Notes under the pieces: generated by a model
Databases searched by the model: none
Told to the model about the DNA's origin: nothing
What the model saw: only the letters and a program-made list of their open reading frames with translations
Translations under genes and position numbers: made by a program
Origin: Isotricha intestinalis
Taxonomy: Eukaryota > Ciliophora > Litostomatea > Vestibuliferida > Isotrichidae
Reading direction: 5' to 3'
Length of the DNA: 20,401 nucleotides
Assembly: GCA_023807065.1 (NCBI GenBank)
Contig: JAJJLU010000743.1
Coordinates: 1-20,401 of the forward strand
Shown: piece after piece, positions 7,105-14,871 of the stretch
Layout of the letters: every line of letters starts with the position of its first letter
Numbering within the stretch: the stretch's first letter is position 1

Positions 7105-8508
7105 TTATTTTGGAATATTTGGTATTTTCATTGTATTTTTTTTATAATTTTTATCATAACTCTTGTTATTAGTAAAATAATCTTTAGACGAAGTCCATGA
7201 TTTTGGATATTCTTTATAATGATATTGATTATCTGTTATTTTCTTTTTTAATTTCATTTTATTGTATAAATCATTTTGATTGTAATTTTTAAATTTCTTT
7301 ACTGGTTTAGGAGTATATGGATTTTTAAAATTTGGTCTATACCAATTTTTATTATTTTGTCTTTTTGTATTGTTTATAGTATAATAATTATTATTATTAT
7401 TATCTGATATTTCTTTCAAAGCTTCTTCTACTTTTAATAAATATTCCTCATCAATATCACCTTCTTTTATTTTATTTTCAAAATCATCTCCAAATTTTTC
7501 TTTTAATTTTTCTATTGTTTTATCATCTTTAAAAGCTTCAGAAATAATATTTTTAACTCTTTCAATTTTATTTAATGATTGATTTGTATTAATATTATTA
7601 TTATTATATTCATTTAAATTATTCACATTATTTTTATTCAATTCATTTAAATTGTTATTATTAATTGAATGATTGATTACAGTATTTTTATAATCATTAT
7701 TAATTCCATTGAATTGATTATTTTCATTTGGAACATTTTGATAATTTAAATTTTTAATATATTGATTATTATCTAAATAAGGATTATTTAAATTTTCACT
7801 TTGATAATATTTATGTCCTTTTTCATTATAATTAGAAATAATACGGTCATTGTAACTATTAGGCATACTATTCATTTGAGTTGAATTTAATGAAGTTTGA
7901 TTGATAATATTTGGAACTAAGTTATTACCATATGAATAAGATAAATTTAATAATTTTTCAAAATATTGAGGATTATCTTTAAAAGAATAATCAACACATT
8001 TAGGAACAATATTATAATCAAAATTTAATTTATTTTCATAATCTGCTCTAAATCCTTTATTATTATTATAATCATAATTTATAGAAGTTGATTGAGGTAA
8101 ATTATTTAAATTATTATTTTGATTATTTGATAATTGATTACCTATAATTGGTCTGTTACATTGATAACATAATTTATTTTTACATAATAATTCATTAATA
8201 TAATTTTGTTGATTCTGATTCACTCTTTCTAATTCTCTTATTACATTTTTTGCATTATTTAACATTTTTTCTAATGAATTATTCTCAGAAGAATTATTAT
8301 TAGAACATTTCATATTATTTAATATAGACAATAAAATTTCTAAATCATAAGAAATTTCATTTAAAAATTTAGGAATCTCACATTGAATAAAATTAATATT
8401 TGAATTGAAATTAAATAAATTACTTTTCATATCATTCACTCTTTTTTGATTTTGATAAATCATATTTAGCATTTGCTCAATTGAATTAGAAGAATCACAA
8501 TTTAACAT
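7105..8508 (-). CDS. Asn-rich protein of unknown function
   Basis: This 467-residue product is not recognised. Residues 1-110 look helical, probably coiled coil, with a CYQC pair at 114-117 preceded by C109, which could bind metal or form a disulfide. Residues 120-312 are low-complexity Asn/Tyr/Gln sequence and probably disordered. A conserved-looking charged helical block follows at about 313-368 (IERVKNIISEAF, LKEKFGDDFENKIKEG). The Lys/Tyr/Asn-rich C-terminus has clustered aromatic and basic residues (NWYRPNFKNPYTPKPVKKF, 388-406). Such a layout suits a scaffold or RNA-associated protein, but nothing shows this directly. It is divergent from the Hsp110-like gene with 65 bp between start codons. 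Confidence 0.85.
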   Translation of the reverse strand: MLNCDSSNSIEQMLNMIYQNQKRVNDMKSNLFNFNSNINFIQCEIPKFLNEISYDLEILLSILNNMKCSNNNSSENNSLEKMLNNAKNVIRELERVNQNQQNYINELLCKNKLCYQCNRPIIGNQLSNNQNNNLNNLPQSTSINYDYNNNKGFRADYENKLNFDYNIVPKCVDYSFKDNPQYFEKLLNLSYSYGNNLVPNIINQTSLNSTQMNSMPNSYNDRIISNYNEKGHKYYQSENLNNPYLDNNQYIKNLNYQNVPNENNQFNGINNDYKNTVINHSINNNNLNELNKNNVNNLNEYNNNNINTNQSLNKIERVKNIISEAFKDDKTIEKLKEKFGDDFENKIKEGDIDEEYLLKVEEALKEISDNNNNNYYTINNTKRQNNKNWYRPNFKNPYTPKPVKKFKNYNQNDLYNKMKLKKKITDNQYHYKEYPKSWTSSKDYFTNNKSYDKNYKKNTMKIPNIPK

Positions 8509-8573
8509 AAATAATTTATATTATTTATAAAATAAATATATTAAAAGAAAAAAAAATAATTTTTATATCAAAT
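8509..8573. promoter_or_regulatory. Short divergent promoter before the Hsp110-like gene
   Basis: The 65 bp between the two start codons are nearly pure A/T and contain the start signals for both the Asn-rich protein gene and the Hsp110-like gene. I see no clear heat-shock element (repeated nGAAn blocks) here. The truncated Hsp110 copy further right lacks this region entirely. Confidence 0.4.
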
Positions 8574-10505
8574 ATGTTAGGATTAAACATCGGTTCTTTA
8601 AATACAATATATTCAATATGTGATAGAGATGAAAAAGGAAATTTTCAAACTAAAATTTTATTAAGTGATATTTCATCAAGAACAACACCATCATTAATTT
8701 CATTTACTGAAAATCAAAGATTAATAGGAGAACAAGCAAAGTTACAAATTAAAAAATATTCTAAAAGTTCATTCATTAATTTATCAAGATTAATTGGAAT
8801 ATGTTGCAATACAAATTTTTTTAGAAAAGAATTTGAAGAATATAATCTAATTGGACCTTCTTTTAACCAAGAAAAACATAATTTTACAATTAATTTTAAT
8901 GGAGAAGATATTGAATTATATGGTGAAGATATACTTGCTGCTTTTATTGATGTTTTAAATTTATTTTATAGAAAACAAAATATATCTTTTGATAAAGGTT
9001 TAACTATAAGTGTTCCTGATTTTTATACTCCAGTTCAAAAAGATAGTACAAGATTAATTTTAAAAAGTAATAATATTAAAAATTTTAATATAATAAATGA
9101 ATCAACTGCAATAACTCTTTATTATGGATATATGAAATATAAAGATATTTTTTTACAAGAAGTTAAAGGGAAAAAAGTTATTAATACTGGAGTTGAAAAA
9201 AATATTATTTTTATTGATGCTGGTCATTCAAAAACTTCTTTTATATTATCACAATTTAAATATAATGAATTTAAAGTACTTGATGTAATGTGTTTACCTT
9301 ATTTAGGAGGAAGAAATTTTAATATGAAAATAATGAAAAAATGTCAAGATATTTTTAAGGAAAAATTCAAAAAAGAAATTCCAAATAATTCAAAAATAAA
9401 ATATAGATTATTTGAAACAATTGAAAAAATTCGTAAAGTTTTAACTGTAAATAAAGAAGCATCAATTAATATAGATTCATTATATGATGATGAGGATTTT
9501 TCTTATCTTTTAAAAGTAGAAGAATTTGAAAAAATAATAAGTGAAGAAATTAAAATATTCATGGAACAATTAAATATTTTTTATAAAGAATCATCAGATT
9601 TAACAAAAGGAAAAATAGATTTAATAGAAATGGCAGGTGATTTAATGAGAACTCCAATATTACAAAAAACAGTACAAAAAGTAACTGGGAAAGAATTATC
9701 TAAAGGGATATTAATTGATGAATGTCCTTCAATTGGAGCTTCATTATATACTTCATTAATTAATGGTGATTTCCCTATTCCACAATTTAAAGGAATTTCT
9801 GATTATAATATGTATAGTATATTATATACTTTAAATGGGAATGACAAAAAAATTTATACTTTAATTCATAATGGTAATAGACTTCCTGCTGTTACTAATA
9901 TTAAAATAAATCAAAGTGACATTAAAAATAATCAATTAAGTATTGAATTTTTTAATGATAATGAAGAAATTAAAGAATTATCTGATTTCAATTTCTTAAT
10001 TCAATTTAATGTAAATTTCAATGAAATAAGTCGTAAAAATAATAATTTTAAAGGAACTTTTAATATTTTTTTTGATATAGACAGAAATGGTTATATTATA
10101 CCTTATAAAATAACAAATGATAAAAATAAAATATTAAATTTTAATAAATTTATGATTACACATAAAACAAGTGGTATTTATAAAATTGATGAAGAAGAAA
10201 ATGAAGTAGTTAATGAATTAGTAAAAATTTTAGATGAACATAGAACAATTGATAAGCAAACAATTGAATTACATGATAAAACTAATGAAGTTGCTAGTAA
10301 TTTTTATAATTTAAAAGATAAAGTTAATAATAAAGAAAATATGAATAAAATTGATAAAAAAGGGAGAAGATTAATGGAAAGACTGAATTCTATTGAAGTT
10401 AAATTAGATAATATTCATGATGCTGGAAAAAGAGAATCAAAAATTAAAAGGTTAGAATCAATAGTAAAACATATAAAAGAAGTGGAAGAAGAATATAAAA
10501 AATAA
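8574..10505 (+). CDS. Hsp110/Sse-type Hsp70-superfamily chaperone, full length
   Basis: The 643-residue product has an actin-like ATPase domain (about 1-395), then a beta substrate-binding region and a charged helical C-terminus (about 560-643). Phosphate motif 1 is LGLNIGSLNT (2-11). SSRTTPSLISF (34-44) and FIDAGHSKT (213-221) carry the D-x-GH variant typical of Hsp110/Sse rather than the DLGGGT of canonical Hsp70. LGGRNF (244-249) also fits. The adenosine motif is IEMAGDLMRTP (351-361) in place of the usual GG-S-R-x-P, so nucleotide handling may be altered. Hsp110 proteins act as nucleotide-exchange factors and holdases for Hsp70. At 643 residues it is a little shorter than typical Hsp110 (about 690-840), without a long acidic loop. 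From residue 348 onwards the gene is duplicated at 14873-15764. Confidence 0.88.
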   Translation: MLGLNIGSLNTIYSICDRDEKGNFQTKILLSDISSRTTPSLISFTENQRLIGEQAKLQIKKYSKSSFINLSRLIGICCNTNFFRKEFEEYNLIGPSFNQEKHNFTINFNGEDIELYGEDILAAFIDVLNLFYRKQNISFDKGLTISVPDFYTPVQKDSTRLILKSNNIKNFNIINESTAITLYYGYMKYKDIFLQEVKGKKVINTGVEKNIIFIDAGHSKTSFILSQFKYNEFKVLDVMCLPYLGGRNFNMKIMKKCQDIFKEKFKKEIPNNSKIKYRLFETIEKIRKVLTVNKEASINIDSLYDDEDFSYLLKVEEFEKIISEEIKIFMEQLNIFYKESSDLTKGKIDLIEMAGDLMRTPILQKTVQKVTGKELSKGILIDECPSIGASLYTSLINGDFPIPQFKGISDYNMYSILYTLNGNDKKIYTLIHNGNRLPAVTNIKINQSDIKNNQLSIEFFNDNEEIKELSDFNFLIQFNVNFNEISRKNNNFKGTFNIFFDIDRNGYIIPYKITNDKNKILNFNKFMITHKTSGIYKIDEEENEVVNELVKILDEHRTIDKQTIELHDKTNEVASNFYNLKDKVNNKENMNKIDKKGRRLMERLNSIEVKLDNIHDAGKRESKIKRLESIVKHIKEVEEEYKK

Positions 10506-10725
10506 AAAAATAAAATTAAATGATATTAAATAATTTACTTAATTATTAAAATTTATTAAAAATAAAAACAATAAAAAAAAAGAACAATTAATCAAAACAT
10601 TATAAAAAATTCAAAAAGAGATAAGGGTTATTATTTTAAAAGATTTAAAGAAATTTTTGATTATTAAACAAATAAGAAATAATTACTGTTTTTTGAATAA
10701 TTATTTTTAATTTTCTCAAAAAAAA

Positions 10726-10751
10726 TTAAATGATAAAAAAATATCATTTAA
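10726..10751. repeat. Perfect 10-bp inverted repeat (hairpin)
   Basis: TTAAATGATA (10726-10735) is followed by six A and then its exact reverse complement TATCATTTAA (10742-10751). It lies 221 bp after the Hsp110 stop. It might be a 3'-end structure or a protein-binding palindrome, or simply a product of AT-rich composition. The same structure is at 15985-16010. Confidence 0.5.
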
Positions 10752-10957
10752 ATCAATTTAAATTGAGTCTTATTTAATATTTCAAAACAATAATAAAAAG
10801 AAATTATATTTTCTTCATATTTGCTTCTTTTTAATTTTTCTAAGGTTTTAAACTGTAACAATATTTTTCCAAATTTTAGAATTGAATCCTTGTTGTATAG
10901 TTTAATTTTTCTATATTTTCTAAAAATTAATACAATTATTTTTTCCTTTTGGAGAAT
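10748..10957 (-). pseudogene. Open minus-strand frame without ATG, possible relic
   Basis: The minus strand is open for 69 codons between a TAA at 10958-10960 and a TAA at 10748-10750. The composition is protein-like (for example ILKFGKILLQFKTLEKLKRS and KYEENIISFYYCF). It has no Met, and the frame is protein-like again beyond the upstream stop. It may be the remnant of a broken gene or an internal exon. Open frames of this length are expected a few times by chance in such AT-rich DNA. An identical copy is at 16007-16216. Confidence 0.25.
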
Positions 10958-11060
10958 TTAATGTTGAAAATATATTCTAAATATTTTTTCTAACTTAAAG
11001 ATAAAATATTTAAAATTGAAATAATTAATTTATATTTAAATAAAAAAAAAATAAGTTTCT

Positions 11061-11486
11061 ATGAAAAGAATTTCACTTGAATCACCTAATGCAAATAATT
11101 ATAAAGAACCTTTATTAAAGGGATTAAAAAATTCATATACTCAAATTATAATTGATCCTTATTCAAGATTTTCTTCAAAAGAAAAAAAACACTTAGAATC
11201 AAATAAATCTTTTAAAAATTTCATTAATGAACTGAAAAAAGACAAAAAATATATTAGAATTAAAAAAACTTTTCATACTAGTGATAAAACTTTGATGAGT
11301 GTTTCTAAAGAAATTTATATGAATGAAAATGAGGAAAATATAAATAATCAAATTTATTATTTTGGTCCTTTTAAATATAATTTTAGGAAAAGAAGAAACT
11401 TTGAAGTTGAAAGATTTGACTTAAATGATAATGACAATTCATTTTTTTCTTTCAAAAAAATATTTTCTCCTAACAAAAAAAAATAA
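11061..11486 (+). CDS. Small basic protein, unknown function, copy 1
   Basis: The 141-residue product is not recognised. It is basic, rich in Lys, Asn, Phe and Ser, and has no signal peptide or membrane segment. YSRFSSKEKKHLESNKSF (about 33-50) is followed by a helical Lys-rich segment, then YYFGPFKYNFRKRRNFEVERF at about 99-119 and a C-terminus ending KIFSPNKKK. Basic and aromatic content would fit nucleic-acid or cytoskeletal association, but this is only composition. It is followed by a convergent 325-residue gene 146 bp away. An identical copy lies 5259 bp to the right, so in both places it keeps the same partner gene. Confidence 0.7.
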   Translation: MKRISLESPNANNYKEPLLKGLKNSYTQIIIDPYSRFSSKEKKHLESNKSFKNFINELKKDKKYIRIKKTFHTSDKTLMSVSKEIYMNENEENINNQIYYFGPFKYNFRKRRNFEVERFDLNDNDNSFFSFKKIFSPNKKK

Positions 11487-11632
11487 TTTCAACTATTTAT
11501 ATAATTTATAAATATAAATTGTTAAGATTTATATAATTTTAAGATTTAAAATAATGAGCTTTTAATTCACTAAACAATTTTTTATTTTATGTTAATAATA
11601 CTTTTTAATCAATTATTTATTTTTTTTTAACT

Positions 11633-12610
11633 TTAATAAAAATTATTATTATTAAAAATGGATGAAATATTTGGTACAAAAAAGTATTGATTAGTCAAAT
11701 TATTATTCCTATTATCATTAAATAAAAATAAATTATCATTTTCTTCATTTATATTATATATTATATTTTGATTATCATTATAATTATTAAAATTAACTAA
11801 GAAATTATTATTATTATTATAATCAAATAATGATATTTGATTGTGAAAATAAAGATTATTAACATTCAAATTTTGAGGATTTATATATTTATTCCCATTA
11901 TCATTTTTCTTTTTTTTTGAAAGTAATTCATCAATTAAATTTGTTTCTTTAACATTATTGTTTTCTGTTTTCTCTGAATGGTCATTATTTGGTAATTCAA
12001 TTTGTTGTACAATTGAATTATAGTCTAATATTTTTTTTTGTAATTTGACATTTGAATTAAACTTATTTAGTTCTTGGTATCTTTCATTTATTAAAATAAT
12101 ATTTGGAATAAATGGAATGATATTGTTTTCCCAAATTATATAATCCAAAATAAAATAAGGTTTAGTTTCATTTATTATTTTGAAAATGAAATCTAAATTA
12201 TTATTACTTAATTTTTTAGTGAATAATCCTAAAAAAAGTAAATATTCATCTATTTTATATTCATAATTATTTAAACCATAATTATCAATAATTAAAGACA
12301 ATATTACTATTTCCATTTCATCCATCATTAAATATTTTACCAAATCAATTAATTTACTCTTAAAGTTTTTTATATCAATATAATCAAATGTATTTGTATA
12401 ATTTACAATTAATTTTATACAATTAACATTAAAAGAATTATAAAAATATTGTTTATAGTTTTGATCACTATAATTTATTGTAAAAATAGTATTTCTTGAT
12501 TTTTTCAAAAATGGAGAAATTTGATTTTTTAAATGTATTTTTTTTTCAAATATATCTATAATTCTTTGGTTTTTTTTTTTCTTTGAAATTTTTTTATAAG
12601 TTTTTCCCAT
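11633..12610 (-). CDS. Protein of unknown function with Asn-rich C-terminus, copy 1
   Basis: This 325-residue product starts with a Lys-rich segment (MGKTYKKISKKKKNQR, 1-16). A helical region at about 55-170 (KLIDLVKYLMMDEMEIVILSL at 86-106, then YLLFLGLFTKKLSNNN) looks like a globular all-alpha domain. I considered a cyclin-box-like fold but found no diagnostic residues. From about 180 on, the sequence turns polar and Asn-rich with repeated NNN, including a basic run SKKKKNDN, and ends FNNNNFY. No signal peptide or membrane segment is evident. The gene converges on the 141-residue gene and has an identical second copy at the usual offset. Confidence 0.8.
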   Translation of the reverse strand: MGKTYKKISKKKKNQRIIDIFEKKIHLKNQISPFLKKSRNTIFTINYSDQNYKQYFYNSFNVNCIKLIVNYTNTFDYIDIKNFKSKLIDLVKYLMMDEMEIVILSLIIDNYGLNNYEYKIDEYLLFLGLFTKKLSNNNLDFIFKIINETKPYFILDYIIWENNIIPFIPNIILINERYQELNKFNSNVKLQKKILDYNSIVQQIELPNNDHSEKTENNNVKETNLIDELLSKKKKNDNGNKYINPQNLNVNNLYFHNQISLFDYNNNNNFLVNFNNYNDNQNIIYNINEENDNLFLFNDNRNNNLTNQYFFVPNISSIFNNNNFY

Positions 12611-13314
12611 TTGATTTAAATTAGATTATTATTTCCTTTATATTTCGAAAATTAATGAAAAAAACACCATTTCAAATAAACCAAATTAAAATTATTTTTT
12701 TTAATTAAATGGATAATAAAATATTTTATAGAATAATATCTTTTTTTAATTAATTAAATAAATAATTAAAGTATAAGATTATAATAAGAAGTAATCAAAT
12801 TCTTTTTATTAAATAAATTTTTAAATTCTTAAGAATCTTTCCTTTTATATAATGGAAAATTGAATTTAAAATAAATTAAATATTATAATTCTATATTTCA
12901 ATTTGAATGGTAATGAAAATGTTATAATAAATTAAATGAAAATTAATTTTTAGATAATAAATAAACAAATTTATATAAGATTATTTCTTAAGTTTTTAAT
13001 TTTTTTTTCAAATCTTCATTTGAAGGAATAAATTAAATAAAGTTTAATAGGATTATAATTTTTAATTTATAAATACATTCTCAAAATAATGAGAAGTTTC
13101 AGTTAATTTAATTTATATATAGGTTATAATTTCTTCGTCAAATAATTTAGTTAAATAACTTATAGAATTATTCAATTTATAATTAATTAAATATTTTATT
13201 CCAAAAAAACATATTAGAGAGTTTCAATGATGAATTTTTTGATTTTTGTAATTTATATTAACAAAAATAAAAAAATTTAACTATTTATAAAACAAATTAT
13301 TGTAATTTTAAATT
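12611..13314. other. Intergenic region, copy 1
   Basis: These 704 bp separate two minus-strand genes and include the promoter of the 325-residue gene. The sequence is very AT-rich. A perfect 7-bp stem with a 4-base loop is present at 13007-13024 (TTCAAAT-CTTC-ATTTGAA). No open frame with protein-like composition and no RNA gene was recognised. The copy at 17870-18573 matches wherever compared. Confidence 0.55.
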
Positions 13315-13620
13315 TTATTTTTCTTTTTTTTTATTTTTATCTTTTGAGATAGAATAATTTTTTTTAATGTTTAAATCAAATTGCTTTTTTGTATATTTAA
13401 CTAAATCATAATATTTTTTATGAGGTAAATTTGCAGTATTATATAAAGTTATGAATTCTTCAAAATATTGTTTTTCATTTTGTCTATTTAATTCAACCAA
13501 GTTTTTCTTTTTAACTTCTGTGAACCATGCATTAAATTCTAATTTATGAATAACTAAATCAGATAAATGAATTAAACCATATTTCCCAAAATCAGAGTTT
13601 CTTTTTGAATTATTTTTCAT
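13315..13620 (-). CDS. Small conserved eukaryotic domain protein (FGKYG...YNTANLPHKKYYDL), copy 1
   Basis: The 101-residue product is dominated by one conserved-looking domain: FGKYGLI (11-17), EFNAWFTEVKK (28-38) and YNTANLPHKKYYDL (60-73). I recall the same pattern (KYGII, EF-AW--EVKK, YNTATLPHKKYY) in uncharacterised proteins of plants, fungi and protists but cannot name the family or a function. The tail after residue 74 is Lys-rich and probably disordered. The level of conservation suggests a real, functional small gene, probably cytosolic or nuclear. It is the last gene inside the near-identical block; its start codon lies only 29 bp from the point where the two copies begin to diverge. 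Confidence 0.75.
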   Translation of the reverse strand: MKNNSKRNSDFGKYGLIHLSDLVIHKLEFNAWFTEVKKKNLVELNRQNEKQYFEEFITLYNTANLPHKKYYDLVKYTKKQFDLNIKKNYSISKDKNKKKEK

Positions 13621-13757
13621 AATAAATTAAAAAACAATTTGAAAAAAAAATAAAAAAAATTAATTTAAAATAATTAAAGGATTTTTAAATTTTAAACTAA
13701 ATCAAAAAAAAGTGTTTTTATTTTTTATTTTTTATTATTATTTCATAAATTTTAGTC

Positions 13758-13955
13758 TTAACAAAACCACAATTCCCAAAAAAAAATTGGCTTGCTCTTT
13801 AAGGGAAGTGGTTCTAACCCTACTTTTACGGTACTTCTTTTTATCTTTGAATATTTTAATTCTTTTCTTAAAGAAAATTCTCCTGATTCTAAACAATATA
13901 TTTCTCCTGAGTCAAAGAAGTTTATTCTATGATCTAAAGATATTTTAAAGGATAA
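13758..13955 (-). pseudogene. Degenerate small gene, copy 1 (lacks ATG)
   Basis: The minus strand is open for 65 codons ending in TAA at 13758. The composition is protein-like: LDHRINFFDSGEIY, LRKELKYSKIKRSTVKVG, LEPLPLKSKPIFF. No ATG is available: upstream is a TGA, and where copy 2 has ATG this copy has AAG. Copy 2 (19067-19234) has the ATG but a premature TGA, so the lesions differ. The opposite strand is also open here (13712-13948), giving a Leu/Phe-rich peptide that I regard as the antisense shadow. Differences between copies are mostly amino-acid changing, consistent with loss of function. The origin of the protein is not recognised. Confidence 0.4.
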
Positions 13956-14564
13956 TCAGTCATTTTGATTATTCTTCTAATTCTCCATCCTACTAAGATA
14001 AGATTATTCAATTTTTGATGAATGTAGTTTTAATATCATTTATATATATCTTTTACTATTTTTGTTAATTTTTATTTCTTAACTTAAATAATATTAGATT
14101 ATTAATTTAATAGTTTTTTATATAAAAGTTAAATAGTTATTTTGATTTGTAAAGAGGTTTTTTAAAAATGAAATAAAATATTCATAAATTATTAAAATAT
14201 TAGGAAAATTGGGTTAAAATTCAAATTAGAATTAATGATAATTTAAATAAGAGATTAAATAATTGAATAAGATTATATTTTAAAATTCCTAATTTTTATC
14301 ATATTATTCTCTTTTATTTATTACATTTTTTTATTTATTTATATTACTGATGAATTAATATTTTTTTAAATATAATATCTATAAAATCATAAAATGAGCA
14401 TTGATACAATATTAAAATAATATAAAGAATTAAAAAATCTGTTTTAAGGATATTAAACAATAAAAGTAATTTATTCTGATATATTATTATTAATTATAAA
14501 ATGCCTAAATCATTTGTTTATGATAGAATAACTTTTTTTTTGTGAATATATGTTTTTTTTATTT

Positions 14565-14871
14565 TCATTTTTTTGGAATTAAAATACTTTTTTTATCAAT
14601 TTGATTTTCACACAATAATTTCAAAGTAATATTCATTTTAAATATTGATTCTTCACTTAATAACTTACTTCTTTTTTTAATGATTATATCCATATAACCA
14701 ACATTGAAACTTTTGCTACAAATACATTTATAAAAAATGAAATTTTTCCAAGACACTTTTCTATAATTTTTACTTAATTTTTCATAAATAGATTCTTGAC
14801 TTCTCAATTGATAAATAGAATTATTATTTTTTGATTGATTTATAAAATTATTAATTATTTTATTGTTATTG
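14565..14871 (-). pseudogene. 5'-truncated copy of a membrane-protein gene
   Basis: This frame ends with TAA at 14565 and is open back to the junction at 14871, with no ATG. Its product (NNNKIINNFINQSK, then SQESIYEKLSKNYRKVSWKNF, FYKCICSK, LLSEESIFKMNITLKLLCENQIDKK) is closely similar to the C-terminal ~100 residues of the gene at 19824-20401. In that relative the frame continues far upstream, through a membrane region. Here it is cut where Hsp110-derived sequence begins, and the frame meets a stop within a few codons beyond the junction. It is therefore a 3' fragment without start or membrane part and is presumably non-functional. Confidence 0.75.

Larger units (their letters stand above)
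10506..11060. other. Intergenic region of the duplicated block, copy 1
   Basis: This 555-bp stretch lies between two plus-strand genes. It holds a perfect 10-bp inverted repeat (10726-10751) and a minus-strand open frame without ATG (10748-10957), both listed separately. The last 60 bp before the next ATG are A/T-rich and probably carry its promoter. Nothing else is recognised. The sequence recurs at 15765-16319. Confidence 0.6.
9614..13649. repeat. 4.04-kb direct repeat, copy 1 (near-identical block)
   Basis: This block matches 14873-18908 at a constant offset of 5259 bp, with no indel. All four encoded products shared by the copies are identical, and every intergenic stretch I compared also matches. 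The left limit is set by 9613 (A) against 14872 (T). The right limit is a poly-A tract with nine A in this copy and eight in the other, after which divergence begins. It contains the 3' part of the Hsp110 gene, a 141-residue gene, a 325-residue gene and a 101-residue gene. Confidence 0.95.
13650..14871. repeat. Diverged flank, copy 1
   Basis: This segment is homologous to 18909-20127 but clearly diverged. Over 13788-13951 I counted about 16 substitutions in 165 aligned bases, and there are scattered indels elsewhere. It ends exactly at the junction with the second copy of the near-identical block. It holds a degenerate small ORF (13758-13955) and the 3' part of a truncated membrane-protein gene (14565-14871). 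The remainder (about 13980-14560) has protein-like patches on the plus strand (from ATG 14168 and ATG 14394) interrupted by stops. One-base indels against copy 2 within them argue that these patches are not coding. Confidence 0.88.

Noticed and set aside
13810..13820. GGTTCTAACCC resembling a tRNA T-arm
   Set aside because: No acceptor, D or anticodon arm can be built around it, and the diverged copy does not keep the pairing bases.
13712..13948. Plus-strand ORF of 78 codons, Leu/Phe-rich
   Set aside because: The minus strand over the same span reads as a much more protein-like sequence. In copy 2 a TAA immediately precedes the shared part and no start is available. It remains open over that part in both copies, so the rejection is moderate.
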